Positions 54,349 to 64,000 of a stretch of 64,000 nucleotides of DNA are shown piece by piece. Numbering within the stretch: the first letter of the stretch is position 1; each line of letters opens with the position of its first letter. The translations under genes and the position numbers were made by a program. The DNA is from Lepas anatifera. Lineage: Eukaryota > Arthropoda > Thecostraca > Lepadidae. The stretch is taken from NCBI GenBank assembly GCA_034440635.1, contig JAOTON010001919.1, positions 124,001 to 188,000 on the forward strand, written 5' to 3'. The notes under the pieces are model-generated. The model was given only the letters and a program-made list of their open reading frames with translations, made no database searches and had not been told where the DNA came from.

Positions 54349-55440
54349 CCCCGCAGGGGACCGATTTTCATCTGCTGGACTTGTTGGCACCTGCTGACTG
54401 GTTCGGCACATGGATAATTGAGTACGGGATGTGACGACACCCGCGACCCCAGTTGGCAGGATGGGTTTCGCCCCTCGTCTTCGGGCGAGAGTCCAAATCG
54501 AAACTGCCATCCTCATCCTTTCTTGGCCTTCCTAAATTCAAATCCCACCAACTCCTTGTTCCTTTTCCTCTTCTTTCCTTATTTCCTTATCTCTCCATGC
54601 CTTTCCACCCGTATCCTTTCTGTCCACTCCTAAACACCCCTCCTGCCCACTGTCTGCGTTGTCTGGCCCGGCGTGTCTCCGCGGGTGGCGGGGGGTGTGT
54701 GCACTCTGGCTCGTCTTGAGTGTGGACACCTCGGTCGCGTGCGGCGCGCGTCTGGGCTGGACAGCGCAGACCGACCCTCCTCCCTTTCCAACTCATAACT
54801 TCCCAGTTACCCACATTATCCCAGTATCATGGGCGTCCTTGCACGTGCCTATGATTCCTGGATGGTCTGGGTGTATGTGGGCCTCCGGCTCGTGTGGCTG
54901 GCGATTGGATCCCTTCTAATAGCCGGCCCTGCGGGCCGGGGGGCTCACTTCTCTCGGACCAGCCGGGAATCAGTTGTGACGAGCAGGTGGTAGTCGCCTG
55001 CTCCGATGAGGCCGTGCGAGGGCGTCTGTCTTTTTAAGGTGAGCTGCGCACCGACCCGTACCCCGGGATGAAGGAGTCCTGGTAGCTGAGCTGAGGTAGG
55101 CGCTGTTGTGGTTCGTGTGCCTCTAGCAACACTCTACTTTGGTCTGGATTTCCGCAAGGGCGGGGAACTCTTGAGGGCATCGACAAGAGTAGCAGCATTG
55201 TAAAAGTCTGTCGGCCTTGGTGGGGCTCGGCTGCCCCTCCCTCCTTGGGTGAAGTCCCAACTTCACCCGGGGAGGGTGGGGTGTCCGCGCCCCGCCCGGG
55301 GTCGTCTAGGCTAGGTGCAAGGGGGGACCGTCGTCGGGGCAGGGGGCTTGGTGAGTCTCTCCCCCCTCTGTAACGGCGGCGTCTCCCCCGTATAGCCAGC
55401 CCGTGCGTCGTCTCGCCTTGTAGCACCCTCGTTGGAAGGG

Positions 55441-56510
55441 GATTGATTGATTATTTGGTTTTAGGGGCGCGCCAACCTGCAAGGTCATATAGCGCCCATA
55501 ACACTTCTCTGCAGTCAAAGTTTATAAATTTGTCTGTCTTTAGGGAAAGTAAAGTCTCGTCTACAGTGAACTAATATTTACATTAAAGAGTGACTCTTTC
55601 ACATCGTAGTTATGATTCTCACTGCACGGATGCATGGTCACAGATTCAAACAGGTTTACCGCGCCGGCAGGCGCTCCGGCGCGGGGCGCCGGGGCATCAC
55701 TTCCGGCGCCCACCCCGCGCCAACGGACCCAGGGGCCCGGGGGCGCGGGTAGCTTCAGACGCCGGACCCGGCCCGACGTCTAACGGAGGCCCTCCCCGTC
55801 GCTCCGAGACTTGAAAGGCCCCGGAGCGAAAGGGAGGACCCGCCAAATCGGCGCCAGGCGCCTATCAGCGCGGTTGACTACCACAACACACGCGTTTAAC
55901 CAGGATCAAATATTATCGTAAAGTCAATGTCTCTAAGATAGGACAGCACCCGTTCAACCATACTGGAGTCACGGCCGATCAATTCTAAAAGTGTGGACTC
56001 CTGCCGGTGCACGCCAAAATGTAAAGACCTGCGTCTAGCATATTCCGGGCATGAGACCAGCACGTGTCGGACCGACAGGGCGCCGCACATCGCTGACATT
56101 GTGGTCGAGGTTCGCCGCATAACAGATATCGGTGAGTGGCCAGCGTGTGGCCAGTCCGCAATCGACACAACGCCACCTCCTCACGGCGGTTAGCCGCAGC
56201 GCGGATGGCCACTCACCGATCTCAGGTTTGATAACTTTCAACTTGCTATTTATTATATTATTCCATTGTTCTTGCCATACACTGCGAAGGTGGGTACATA
56301 TATATGGGTACAAATCTCTAGCGGGGATTCGTTGCGCACGCCTGCAGGGCCTACGGGAAGCACGTCGGGCCGCTGCGTCTGCCACTTCATTCAATTGTAT
56401 TCCAACATGACTTGGGATCCAGCAGAGTGTTACATACTTTCCCAGTCTGGCAAGGCGAGTTAAGCGCAGGACAATGTTTAAAACAAGTCCATCACTTGGG
56501 TGATGGACTT
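55441..56510 (-). mobile_element. C19: 5'-truncated LINE, AATC-tailed, with foldback 5' end
   Basis: Tail GATTGATTGATT from 55441, and target-site duplication gttggaaggg at 55431-55440 and 56511-56520. It carries the terminal stem-loop, the GC-rich 3' UTR block (55660-55880) and the RNH C-terminus of the DPG lineage. Its 5' end is a perfect 11-bp inverted repeat with a 4-base loop (AAGTCCATCAC-TTGG-GTGATGGACTT). In C13 only the first arm and loop exist, so the second arm was added on insertion. Confidence 0.9.
55896..56510 (-). pseudogene. C19 ORF2 C-terminal fragment
   Basis: From the truncation point the frame 56529-56035 carries SDGLVLNIVLRLTRL, LCWIPSHVGIQLNEVADAAARR (the last RNH Asp) and NIINSKLKVIKPEIGEWPS. 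A one-base loss at the RLTAVRR point breaks it. The end is in 56168-55896 with SVRHVLVSCPEYARRRSLHFG and DIDFTIIFDPG. Nearly identical to the C13 C-terminus. TDGS, ELTAL and FTDS of RNH are not included. Confidence 0.85.
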
Positions 56511-56557
56511 GTTGGAAGGGGGGGCGCACGTGGCTGGTCGAACCTTATGATCTTCCT

Positions 56558-58210
56558 ATGGACACTTCTAACCCCTCGAACCCTTCTCTTCACCCTCCAC
56601 CGGAGGTTGACATCTCCCATCCCCTTTGGGGGAAGGGATTGAGCGAACACCTAGATCCGGTTCGCAAAAACCGACCATCCAGCCGTCCTGTCCCCGTGTT
56701 TTAGTAATACGGGGACTCGACTCATCTCTTGCGGCCCTGTCGCCTTTCAAGCGAAAGGAGGCCCTCGATCGTCTCGGCAAAGTTGTCCGATGTGTAAAGC
56801 TTGGCGATGGTTCACTGGAGGTTGAGTTTGCGCGAGTAGAGGACGCAGAGCGTGCACTTTCCGTATCAGAACTCAAATTCACAAGGAAGGAGTCTGGACA
56901 GCAAACAACACACAAAGTACATGTTTCCGTAGAACCGCACAGAACAAAGAATTTCACGAAAGGAGTCGTCACCAGTCAGGAACTCAGGGGACTCTCGGAG
57001 GAGGAAATTGCTGAAGGGCTTGATGAACTTGGAGTGGTGGAGGTGCGCAGAATCAGGAGGAGAAGTGGCGACAACATGCTGGACACAGACACAGTCATAC
57101 TTACATTCGACAAACCAGAGCTGCCGGATCACATCTATGTCGGTTACACGAGGGTCGGCGTGAGACCATATGTGCCATCACCCATGCGATGCTTCACCTG
57201 CCAGAAGTTTGGCCACACCGCCCGAGCTTGCAAAGGCAAGCGTGTATGCGGGAAATGTTCTTCAGAGGTCCACAGTACCACAGAATGCGACTCAGAAACC
57301 CTAAAGTGTGCGAATTGTAATGGATGTCATGAAGTTGTTGATCGTGCATGTCCCGAATTAAGCAAAGAAAAAGAAATACTTACCATAATGATCACACAAA
57401 AGGTTAGCTTCCGCCAGGCTAGGGATGTTTACATGGCCTCCCACCCCCAAAAGCGCTACTCCCAAGTAGCATCTACCAGCAGTTCGGGTACCCCAAAGAT
57501 GACCGCGGAGGAGGTCATCCGTTCCCTGACCGTGGCAGACTTTGTTCGCCTGGCGGGGAGGATGGGGCTGGTTTTTTCACACCAGCCCGCCACCCCGGCT
57601 CCTGAGCCGGCGGTGGCACCTCCTCCGCGACCCCCTCCGTGGGGGGAAGGGGGCGGGTCGCTGTTCCTGCTCCTACCTCCCCTCCCCGGCCCTCGCCGGT
57701 GATGGAGGACAGGGCCCTCCCCTCGCGCCACAGCACCAGCAGGCGGCTCCTGCTGGTGACTCCCTGGAGTCGGCACCCGGTGCCACTCCGAGCCAAGCAC
57801 CGACTGAGACGGAGGGATGGGCGGTTGTAGGACGGGGTGGTAAGCACTCCACCACGGGGAGGCGTTTCCGGCCGCCTGCCGTCCAACCACCCACCGGCGG
57901 CGATAATTCAGCGCCTCCACCGCCGCCGCCGACCTTGCCAGTGACCCAGACGCCGGCAGCACAGCCTCCAGCCCAGATCCGCTCTTCCACCGTCACGGCA
58001 ATGCGGAGAAATTTTGAGGGGCCGCGGAGCAGGTCTCCGTCAAAGCGTCCTGCTGTGAGCCCTCCCAGCGAGCCCCAAACAACACGAGCGCGTGCTCATT
58101 CTGATGAAGGCGCACGAAGTCGTGGTCCGGTCCGCTACCGAATCGGTGGCCCCAGCGTGGGGCCAGGCAAGGGGCCATACGGGGGTACTGGGCCCCCTTG
58201 GAAAGGTTAG
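56558..58210 (+). pseudogene. C18 ORF1: gag-like zinc-knuckle protein
   Basis: ATG at 56558 gives MDTSNPSNPSLHPPPEVD, but that frame is left after a slip near the run of Gs at 56625. The body is open 56626-57702 (PRVLVIRGLDSSLAALSPFKRK; SVEPHRTKNFTKGVV; knuckles CFTCQKFGHTARAC, CGKCSSEVHSTTEC, CANCNGCHEVVDRAC; MTAEEVIRSLTVADFVRLAGRMG). A second slip near 57650 leads to 57542-58210 with WAVVGRGGKHSTTGRR, VTAMRRNFEGPRSRSPSKRP and the end GTGPPWKG. The third knuckle has Cys-His order CxxC-x3-H. ORF2 starts 45 bases after the stop. Confidence 0.87.
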
Positions 58211-58255
58211 GTTAAGCCGTCTATTTTTAGTAAGCCCGTTTTCTTTTAGCTTAAA

Positions 58256-61200
58256 ATGACATTTCTACAGTGGAATTGCCGAGGCCTCCGTTCGAATTTT
58301 AGCGACCTGCAGCAGATTTTGTCCGATTATAACCCTTCTGTCTTATGTCTTCAGGAGACAAAATTGTCCCCTGGAGCTGCTTATAATATTCGAAATTATC
58401 AGAGTTTTAGAAAAGATATTTTTAGTTCAACAATAGCATACGGAGGGGTGATGGTTGCTGTGCACCATGCCACTCCCTGCTACAGTATACCTCTAAATAC
58501 AGCGCTGCAGGCGGTAGCCGCCCGGGTAGACCTTGGTTATATTAAATTGACTGTGTGTTCTATCTACCTACCACCGGGCGCCAATCTAAATTTAAATGAT
58601 CTGCATAATTTAGTCGACCAGCTGTCCACACCTTTCCTGTTACTTGGTGATTTTAACGCTCACAACTCAGCGTGGGGTGGAGCTGCCGGCTGCACGTGTC
58701 CCCGGGGCCGCACGGTCGAGAGATTTCTTCACCTTAATTCCCTCTGCCTCCTCAATTCCGGTTGTGCTACTCATATTACTGTACCCTCTGGTTCTCTCTC
58801 TTCTATTGACCTTTCCATTTGTTCTCCGTCTCTTCTCATCCAGTTAAATTGGATCACCCTGGATGATCCTCACGGAAGTGACCATTTCCCTATTCTTATC
58901 TCTCCGAACCGTCCTCACCCTGCGGGAGCATACCCCCGCGCTGGAACGAAAGGCGGGCAGACTGGGCAGGTTTCGGGGCTGCTTGTGGTGCGGTGGACCC
59001 CACCCCGGAGGCCTCGGCCACGCAGGCTGTCGAGAATTTTAATTGTGTGATCTTGACAGCAGCGAAACATTTTATTCCGATGACACGTGGGCAGCCAAAA
59101 CGCACTCCTGTGCCGTGGTGGAACCAGGAGTGCAAGTCAGCCATTTTAAGCAGAAAACGGGCTTTTAGAATTTTTAACAGACACTCAACAGCAACAAACC
59201 ACGCGAATTTCAAGCGTGCTAGGGCGTTTGCGCGTCGCGTTGTGCTGAACTCGAAGAGAAGGTGGTTTGTAGAATATGTGTCTAGGGTAAATCGTTTCAC
59301 TCCGTCAGCTGAGGTCTGGTTCCAAATACGAAGAATGCAGGGAAAAATCGTCCCCCGTCTGCTCCAGTTTTGGAAGCCAACGGGTTTAAGATAACCGACT
59401 CGCAAGAGGTGGCTGAGCACATGGCGAGAGCTTTCCATGATCGTTGCAGTGTCTCCTCTGAAAATCCTCATTTTACTCGAATTCGTGAAATCGCGGAGAG
59501 AAAACCGGTCGACTTTGGGCGGGATAACTCGGCTCATTACAATGTGCCTTTTTCAATAGCTGAGCTCAGAGCAGCACTGTCCACTGTGAGGCCGGTGTCA
59601 CCTGGCCCTGATAACATCACTAACAATATGCTTTGCCAGTTACCTGATGCATCTCTATCGTCTCTGCTAAACATATATAATCACATCTGGAGTAACAATG
59701 ATTTCCCAGATCAGTGGCGCGAGGCACATATCGTACCTATTTTGAAGCCCGGCAAAACTGGCTCATCACCCAACGACTTTCGTCCCATCTCATTGACTTC
59801 GTGTGTGTGTAAACTGCTCGAAAAAATGGTCAACATGCGTCTTGTTTGGTATCTGGAATCCAACCAGCTCCTTTGTAATAGCCAGTGTGGTTTTCGCCAG
59901 GGCCGCTCCACAATAGACCACCTAGTTCGTTTAGATGCCTCTGTGCGCGAGGGTTTTGTACGTAAATGTCACACAATTGCGGTGTTCTTTGACGTTGAGC
60001 GCGCGTATGATTGTACTTGGAGACACGGCATCCTACACAAACTTTTCGAGCTCGGTGTGCGAGGGCACATGGGATGGTTCATTTCCAATTTTCTTAGAAA
60101 TAGGTTTTTTCGTTATCGCGTTAACTCTGTCTTATCAAATCGATACCAACAACAGAGGGGAATTGCTCAAGGTTCTGTGAGCTCTATCGCCCTGTTTGCA
60201 GTTATGATTAACGACATAGCAGGCACTTTACCCACGAATATTCACCACGCACTTTTTGTAGACGACTTTACGATATGGGTGACGGCGTCCACCACTGCCG
60301 CTGCACAGAGGCGACTGCAGCTCGGTCTTGATCGTTTGCAGGAGTGGAGCACACGAAACGGCTTAAGCTTCTCAAGTGTAAAAACCAAGTGCATGCACTT
60401 TTGCAACAGACGTGGAGATTGTGAGGACCCAAAGTTGTATATCTATGGAAATTTGATCGATGTTGTACCGGAAACGAGATTTCTAGGGCTCACACTGGAC
60501 AAAAGGCTCTCATACATACCACATCTGAAGCAGCTCCGCGCAAAGTGTTTTGATACATTAAATATACTCAAAGTCCTAACAAAAATGAGGTACGGGGCTG
60601 ACAGGAAAACGCTTGTCATGCTCTATAGGTCATTAGTACGCTCAAAAATTGAGTATGGTAGCCTGGTATATGAAGCCGCTCCCCAATCAGCAAAAACCAT
60701 GCTGGATACTGTGCACCATCAAGCCGTTAGAGTTATAACGGGAGCATTCCGTACATCCCCAATATCAAGCATGTTAGTGGACGTCGATGAAATGCCATTA
60801 GAGTTGCGCCGAAAAACACTTGCCATGCGCTATGTATTGAAACTCAAACAATCCCCGACGCATCCCACATACTCAATATTTTTGGTGACGCCCAGCTCCG
60901 CCAGATTGATAATGGATCCCGCGCGGCAGCCCGTCATCCAGGAGTAAGGGTCCGCGCCTGGCTTGTGGAGGCTGGGATAGACACAGATCTCATTGAACCG
61001 TGTGACGCGTGTTTGGTTGAACCTTGGCTTATCTCTGCAGTGGACACAAACAAGAGCTTACTGGATCAATGTAGAAATATGCCTCCTGAAGTTATGCGCC
61101 AGTTATTTAGGGAGTTCTGTTCTGAATCTTATAATAATCACATCCACTTTTACACTGATGGTTCGAAGGGTGATGGTGGCACGGGATGTGCATTTGTCAG

Positions 61201-61980
61201 CGACGGCGTTGAAAAGTGTTTTAGTTTACCGCGCGAGGCATCTGTGTTTACCGCTGAGCTGTACGCAATATTCCGTTGTCTGGACCATGTTTCGAAGTTA
61301 AGGGCGAGAAAGTTTGTTATTTTTACAGATTCTTTGTCTTCTGTACAGGCATTGGAGTCTTTTTACTTTTATAATATGTCAGCATCTTATCTCTTGACCC
61401 TTATTAGGCAGAAACTGCATAGCCTGAGGGGAAAGGGAAAATGTGTAGATTTAGTTTGGGTGCCAAGTCACTGCGGAATCGCCGGAAATGAGCGGGCAGA
61501 TCGATGTGCAAAGACGGGGGCAGAACATGCTGCCCCCCAGGTCTTCGTGTTCCATTTTTTGACATGTACGCGCAAGTTAAAATGTATGTTTTTAGCGACT
61601 GGCAACGTCGATGGGATTGTGATTTTAAAGGTAGGATGCTCCGCGAGCTGAAACCACGCTTAGGATCGTGGACCTCAAGTAGTGCAGGCTCCAGAAGGGA
61701 GGAGGTTGTCCTGTGTAGATTGCGACTGGGACACACTCATTCAACCCATTCATATCTTTTATCTCGTCGTGACCCGCCGGAGTGTCCACGCTGTGGCGAC
61801 AGGCTCACAGTCAAACATATCCTTTTAGATTGCCGTGACTTTGAGATAGAGAGAAACCGCTTTCTGCAGGGATCTCCGACAATGAATTCTCTTTTGGGCG
61901 AGCATCGTGCTGTGGATATTGCTACCATTATGTTATATCTGAGGAGCGTTGGTTTTAATGTCATATATTCACCCTCGTAG
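58256..61980 (+). pseudogene. C18 ORF2: EN-RT-RNH polyprotein, full extent
   Basis: Pieces in order: 58256-59050 EN (MTFLQWNCRGLRSNF, QETKLSPG, LLGDFNAHN, GSDHFPI), 58993-59394 linker (PVPWWNQECKSAIL, NSKRRWFVEYV), 59370-60947 RT (QCGFRQGRSTIDHL, FFDVERAYDCTWRHG, FVDDFTIWVTA, RSKIEYGSLVY), 60965-61651 RNH (TDGSKGDGGTG, FTAELYAIFRCL, FTDSLSS, NERADRCAK) and 61504-61980 (REEVVLCRLRLGHTHSTHSYLL, CPRC-x8-H-x4-C, FNVIYSPS). Four frameshifts, near 58940, 59370, 60945 and 61540, and no nonsense codon that I noticed inside the domains. The RT block of 525 codons is the longest undamaged RT here. All catalytic acidic residues of RT and RNH are present. Confidence 0.9.
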
Positions 61981-62337
61981 TTTTTCAGGTTTTACATGGT
62001 GTATAAGTTCATTTTACCTTTTCGCTGACCTTGGTATGTGATGTTAAAATGTCTGCGACTCTGGTCAGTTTTTACTTTTATTCTATTCATTTTGTTTTTA
62101 TTTATATTATTGTTGTATTATTGTTCTGTTTTTTACGTATGACCTTTTGATTCTGTTTTAAAAACTTAACCTGTTTTACACCTTACTTGTTGAAATGTTG
62201 TTGACTTGCTGCTTTTACCTTTGACACACTTTTAGCCCTGTGAGACGCTGAAACTATACTGTATATATCTTGTCTAGTGTTATGGGCGCCACATGACCCG
62301 TGTTGTCGGTGCGCCCTTAAACACCAACGATGATGAT
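61981..62337 (+). other. C18 3' UTR with terminal stem-loop and ATG tail
   Basis: T-rich UTR (62080-62170), then the terminal stem GGGCGC-AC/GT-GCGCCC enclosing ATGACCCGTGTTGTCG (62284-62316), then TTAAACACCAACGATGATGAT. The same stem-loop ends nearly every LINE copy in the window and is the likely recognition site for ORF2. A run TTTTAAAAACTTAACC near 62156 has no clear role; no AATAAA signal was seen. Confidence 0.75.
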
Positions 62338-63300
62338 AGCCTGTTTAAAAAGTATCAGATTGGAATTAGTAACACGCTTCTTGAGAATACGCAAAGCCCG
62401 TTTCCTTTTCAAAATGGCATTTTTACATTCCAAGTTCCACCACGGAAGTGGAATATGCCTAAGTCTTTTTGATGTCATGGGTATAAAAACCTTAGCGGCC
62501 GTGATAACCATGTCGTTGAACTTACTAACTGCCTAGGTTGCCGAGGCCCCCTCTATGGGGAGGTCCACCGGACCGCATGCACCCTCAAAGCGAGCCCAGT
62601 CTGCGCAACGCATGTTCCAGCGGATCAGTAGGCTTGTTGGAGCACGTGGCCGGACTGGTTTAAGAACGATAGGATAGTGATCGCTGCCCAAAGTATCATC
62701 GAGAGTGTTCCATTGGAACTGGCTGAGGAGAGAAGGGGAACAGACAGAAAGGTCTATGGCCGAGCACGAGCCAGATGGAAAAGTTATATGAGTGGAGCGA
62801 CCAGTGTTTAGGATACAAAGGGAATTTAGGTGAAGAAAACGCTCTACAGTTCGGCCACGAGGGCCTGAGCGACCGGCGGGTTCACCCGAAGCAGGGCTAT
62901 GAGCATTAAAATCACCCATTAGTATAAATGGGGCTGGAAGCTGATCTACTATGTTGTTTAGGTCATTGATGTTTAGACTGCAGCCCGGTGGAAGGTAAAT
63001 TGAGCAAATTGTCAATTTTAAAAATCCAAAGTCTACTCGGGCAGCTACTGCCTGCAGCCCTGTGATTAAGGCTATATGGTGACATGGGTTGGAATGGTGC
63101 ACCGCAACCATAACACCACCGTACGCGATTCTTTTCTAAATGTTTGATAATTTCTTATGTCAACGGCAGCCAAAGGAGGCAGCTTCGTCTCCTGGAGGCA
63201 TATAACTGAGGGGTTATACTCCGATAAAATGTGTTGTAGGTCTTAAAAGTTAGCTCGGAGACCTCGGCAGTTCCATTGTATGATTGATGTCATAAAGATT
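62338..63300 (-). pseudogene. C17 ORF2, N-terminal part: endonuclease
   Basis: Start near 63291 (ATGACATCAATC, then QWNCRGLRANF), damaged near 63130-63240 where a piece around FRKDIFS is deleted (ATCGCGTACGG follows TTTAG). Frame 63111-62533 is open with MVAVHHSNPC, LMGDFNAHSPASG, DLSVCSPS and GSDHYPIV. Frame 62511-62317 has VITAAKVFIPMTSKRLRHIPLPWWNLECKNAIL and LKKRVTNSNLILFKQA, ending at the C18 insertion. GSDHFPI is changed to GSDHYPI, which is conservative. Confidence 0.83.
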
Positions 63301-63337
63301 AAAAGAAACGGGCTTGTTAAATAGTACATAAGTCGGC

Positions 63338-64000
63338 CTAACCCTTCCAAGGGGGACCGCAGCCCCCGTATGAGCCCCTAGATGGTGCCGGGGAGGGGCC
63401 GCCGAGCCGGTTACGGACCGGACCACGACCTCGTCCGGCATCCCGCGAGTTTCCGCGTGCCCTCGAGGTTTGCGGTTGGCTGGGGGGCTCTCAGCCGGAC
63501 GCTTAACCGGGGACCTTCCCCGGGAACAAGCTTCAAAATTCTTGCGGACTGCTGCCACAGTGGACGACTGAGTCTTGGAGAGAGGTTGTGTGGGCGCCAG
63601 GTCTGTGTCGGACGTGGACGGGGGCAGCGGCGCTGAGCCAGTGCCTCCGGCAGGTGGTTTGATGGGCGACAATGGGCGGCGCCTCCCCGTGGGAGAGGGC
63701 TTGCCTCTTCGTCCCACCACTGTCCAGCCCTCCAAGTCTGGCGGGGATTCGCCGCTGGGAGCCCGGCCAGCAGCCGTCGTCGGCCGGTGCTCAAGGGCAG
63801 GGTCAGATCCCCGCCCCCGCCCCCAGCGGGAGCTGGAGGTGGAGAAATAAAAGCGGGAGTGCTGCTCCGCTCCCGGTCCCCGTCCCGCAGGGAGGGGGGC
63901 TCTGGAGGAGGTGCCGCCGTCAGCTCAGGTGCCGGGGCGACGGACTGGCCAGAGATGACCAGCCCCATCTTACCTGCCAGGCGGACGAAGTCCGCAATGG
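63338..64000 (-). pseudogene. C17 ORF1, C-terminal half (runs off the window)
   Basis: Frames 63968-63411 and 63735-63250 hold MGLVISGQSVAPAPE, the Pro-rich linker, GWTVVGRRGKPSPTGRR, VAAVRKNFEACSRGRSPVKRPAESPP and the RG-rich basic end. One frameshift near 63740. The knuckles and RRM-like half would lie beyond position 64000. Similar to C12 and C18. Confidence 0.83.

Larger units (their letters stand above)
54349..56557 (+). promoter_or_regulatory. C18 5' leader (type A), split by C19
   Basis: Leader parts 54349-55440 and 56511-56557. The structured first 170 bases, the pyrimidine tract (54540-54600) and the gacg/cctcgttggaagg region before ORF1 match C8. The 114-codon upstream ORF is present but frameshifted here (54453-54719). 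Confidence 0.6.
54349..62337 (+). mobile_element. C18: full-length plus-strand LINE, ATG-tailed, inserted in C17
   Basis: 5' hairpin CCCC-GCA-GGGG at 54349-54359, tail GATGATGAT to 62337, and target-site duplication agcctgtttaa at 54338-54348 and 62338-62348. It contains C19 inside the leader. Net length is about 6.9 kb. ORF1 and ORF2 are complete in extent but frameshifted. The insertion point is in the EN-RT linker of C17. Confidence 0.94.
51788..64000 (-). mobile_element. C17: LINE, ATG-tailed, inserted in the C12 leader and interrupted by C18
   Basis: Segments 51788-54348 (tail, stem-loop, 3' UTR, RNH, RT, EN-RT linker) and 62338-64000 (EN, ORF1 C-terminal half, continuing past the window). 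The join is proved by the C18 target duplication agcctgtttaa. There is an internal deletion of RT at about 54280. The left flank is gaccagcc of the C12 leader; the right end is outside the window. Confidence 0.87.

Noticed and set aside
1..64000. Ribosomal DNA target sites, as used by R1 and R2 elements
   Set aside because: No rRNA-like sequence flanks any copy, and the target duplications differ from one another.

Overview
This is a eukaryotic, almost certainly metazoan window. Nearly all of it (about 60 of 64 kb) is non-LTR retrotransposon (LINE) DNA. The elements have two ORFs: ORF1 is a gag-like nucleic-acid-binding protein with three zinc knuckles, and ORF2 carries an APE-type endonuclease (EN), a reverse transcriptase (RT) with an FVDD box, a ribonuclease H (RNH) and a C-terminal CCHC finger. 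EN plus RT plus RNH places them in the I/jockey-like superfamily. The only host gene piece is one exon of a cytosolic M20 dipeptidase (CNDP2-like) at about 12.8-13.1 kb on the minus strand. I favour an arthropod (crustacean or chelicerate) from the style of the LINE proteins, but that is a guess.

I call the retrotransposon copies C1 to C19, by left coordinate. Left part: C1 (333-6851, minus) is a full-length and nearly intact copy. C2 (about 6.9-11.0 kb) and C3 (11.0-12.5 kb) are minus-strand fragments fused inside ORF1. Then come the dipeptidase exon, with short tandem repeats against both splice sites, and about 0.9 kb of non-coding DNA (13.2-14.06 kb).

From 14.06 kb to the right end the sequence is one deep nest. 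C4 is interrupted by C5, C5 by C6, C6 by C8 (plus), C8 by C9, C11 and C12, C12 by C13, C14 and C17, C17 by C18 (plus), and C18 by C19. Smaller insertions are C7 and a TIR element in C6, C10 in C9, and C15 and C16 in C14. For C9, C10, C13, C14, C15, C16, C18 and C19 both ends and the target-site duplication (TSD) are in the window, so the order of insertion can be read directly. The right ends of C4, C5, C6, C8, C12 and C17 are not in the window.

Full-length copies start with a CCCC-GCA-GGGG (or CCCC-TCA-GGGG) hairpin followed by GACC. They have a 0.8 kb (C1, C9) or 1.1 kb (C3, C8, C13, C18) leader, then ORF1, a short gap, ORF2 and a 3' UTR ending in a shared GGGCGC...GCGCCC stem-loop. The terminal microsatellite depends on the lineage: ATG repeats when ORF2 ends in YSPS, AATC repeats when it ends in DPG. 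No copy has both ORFs fully open.

The most unusual items are: a short, apparently mobile LINE-derived unit present twice with the same 5' breakpoint but different TSDs, one copy carrying a tRNA-like A box; a 1 kb TIR element packed with about 20 AGGTCA nuclear-receptor half-sites; tandem duplication of both splice-site regions of the dipeptidase exon; and the structured leader of the LINEs.
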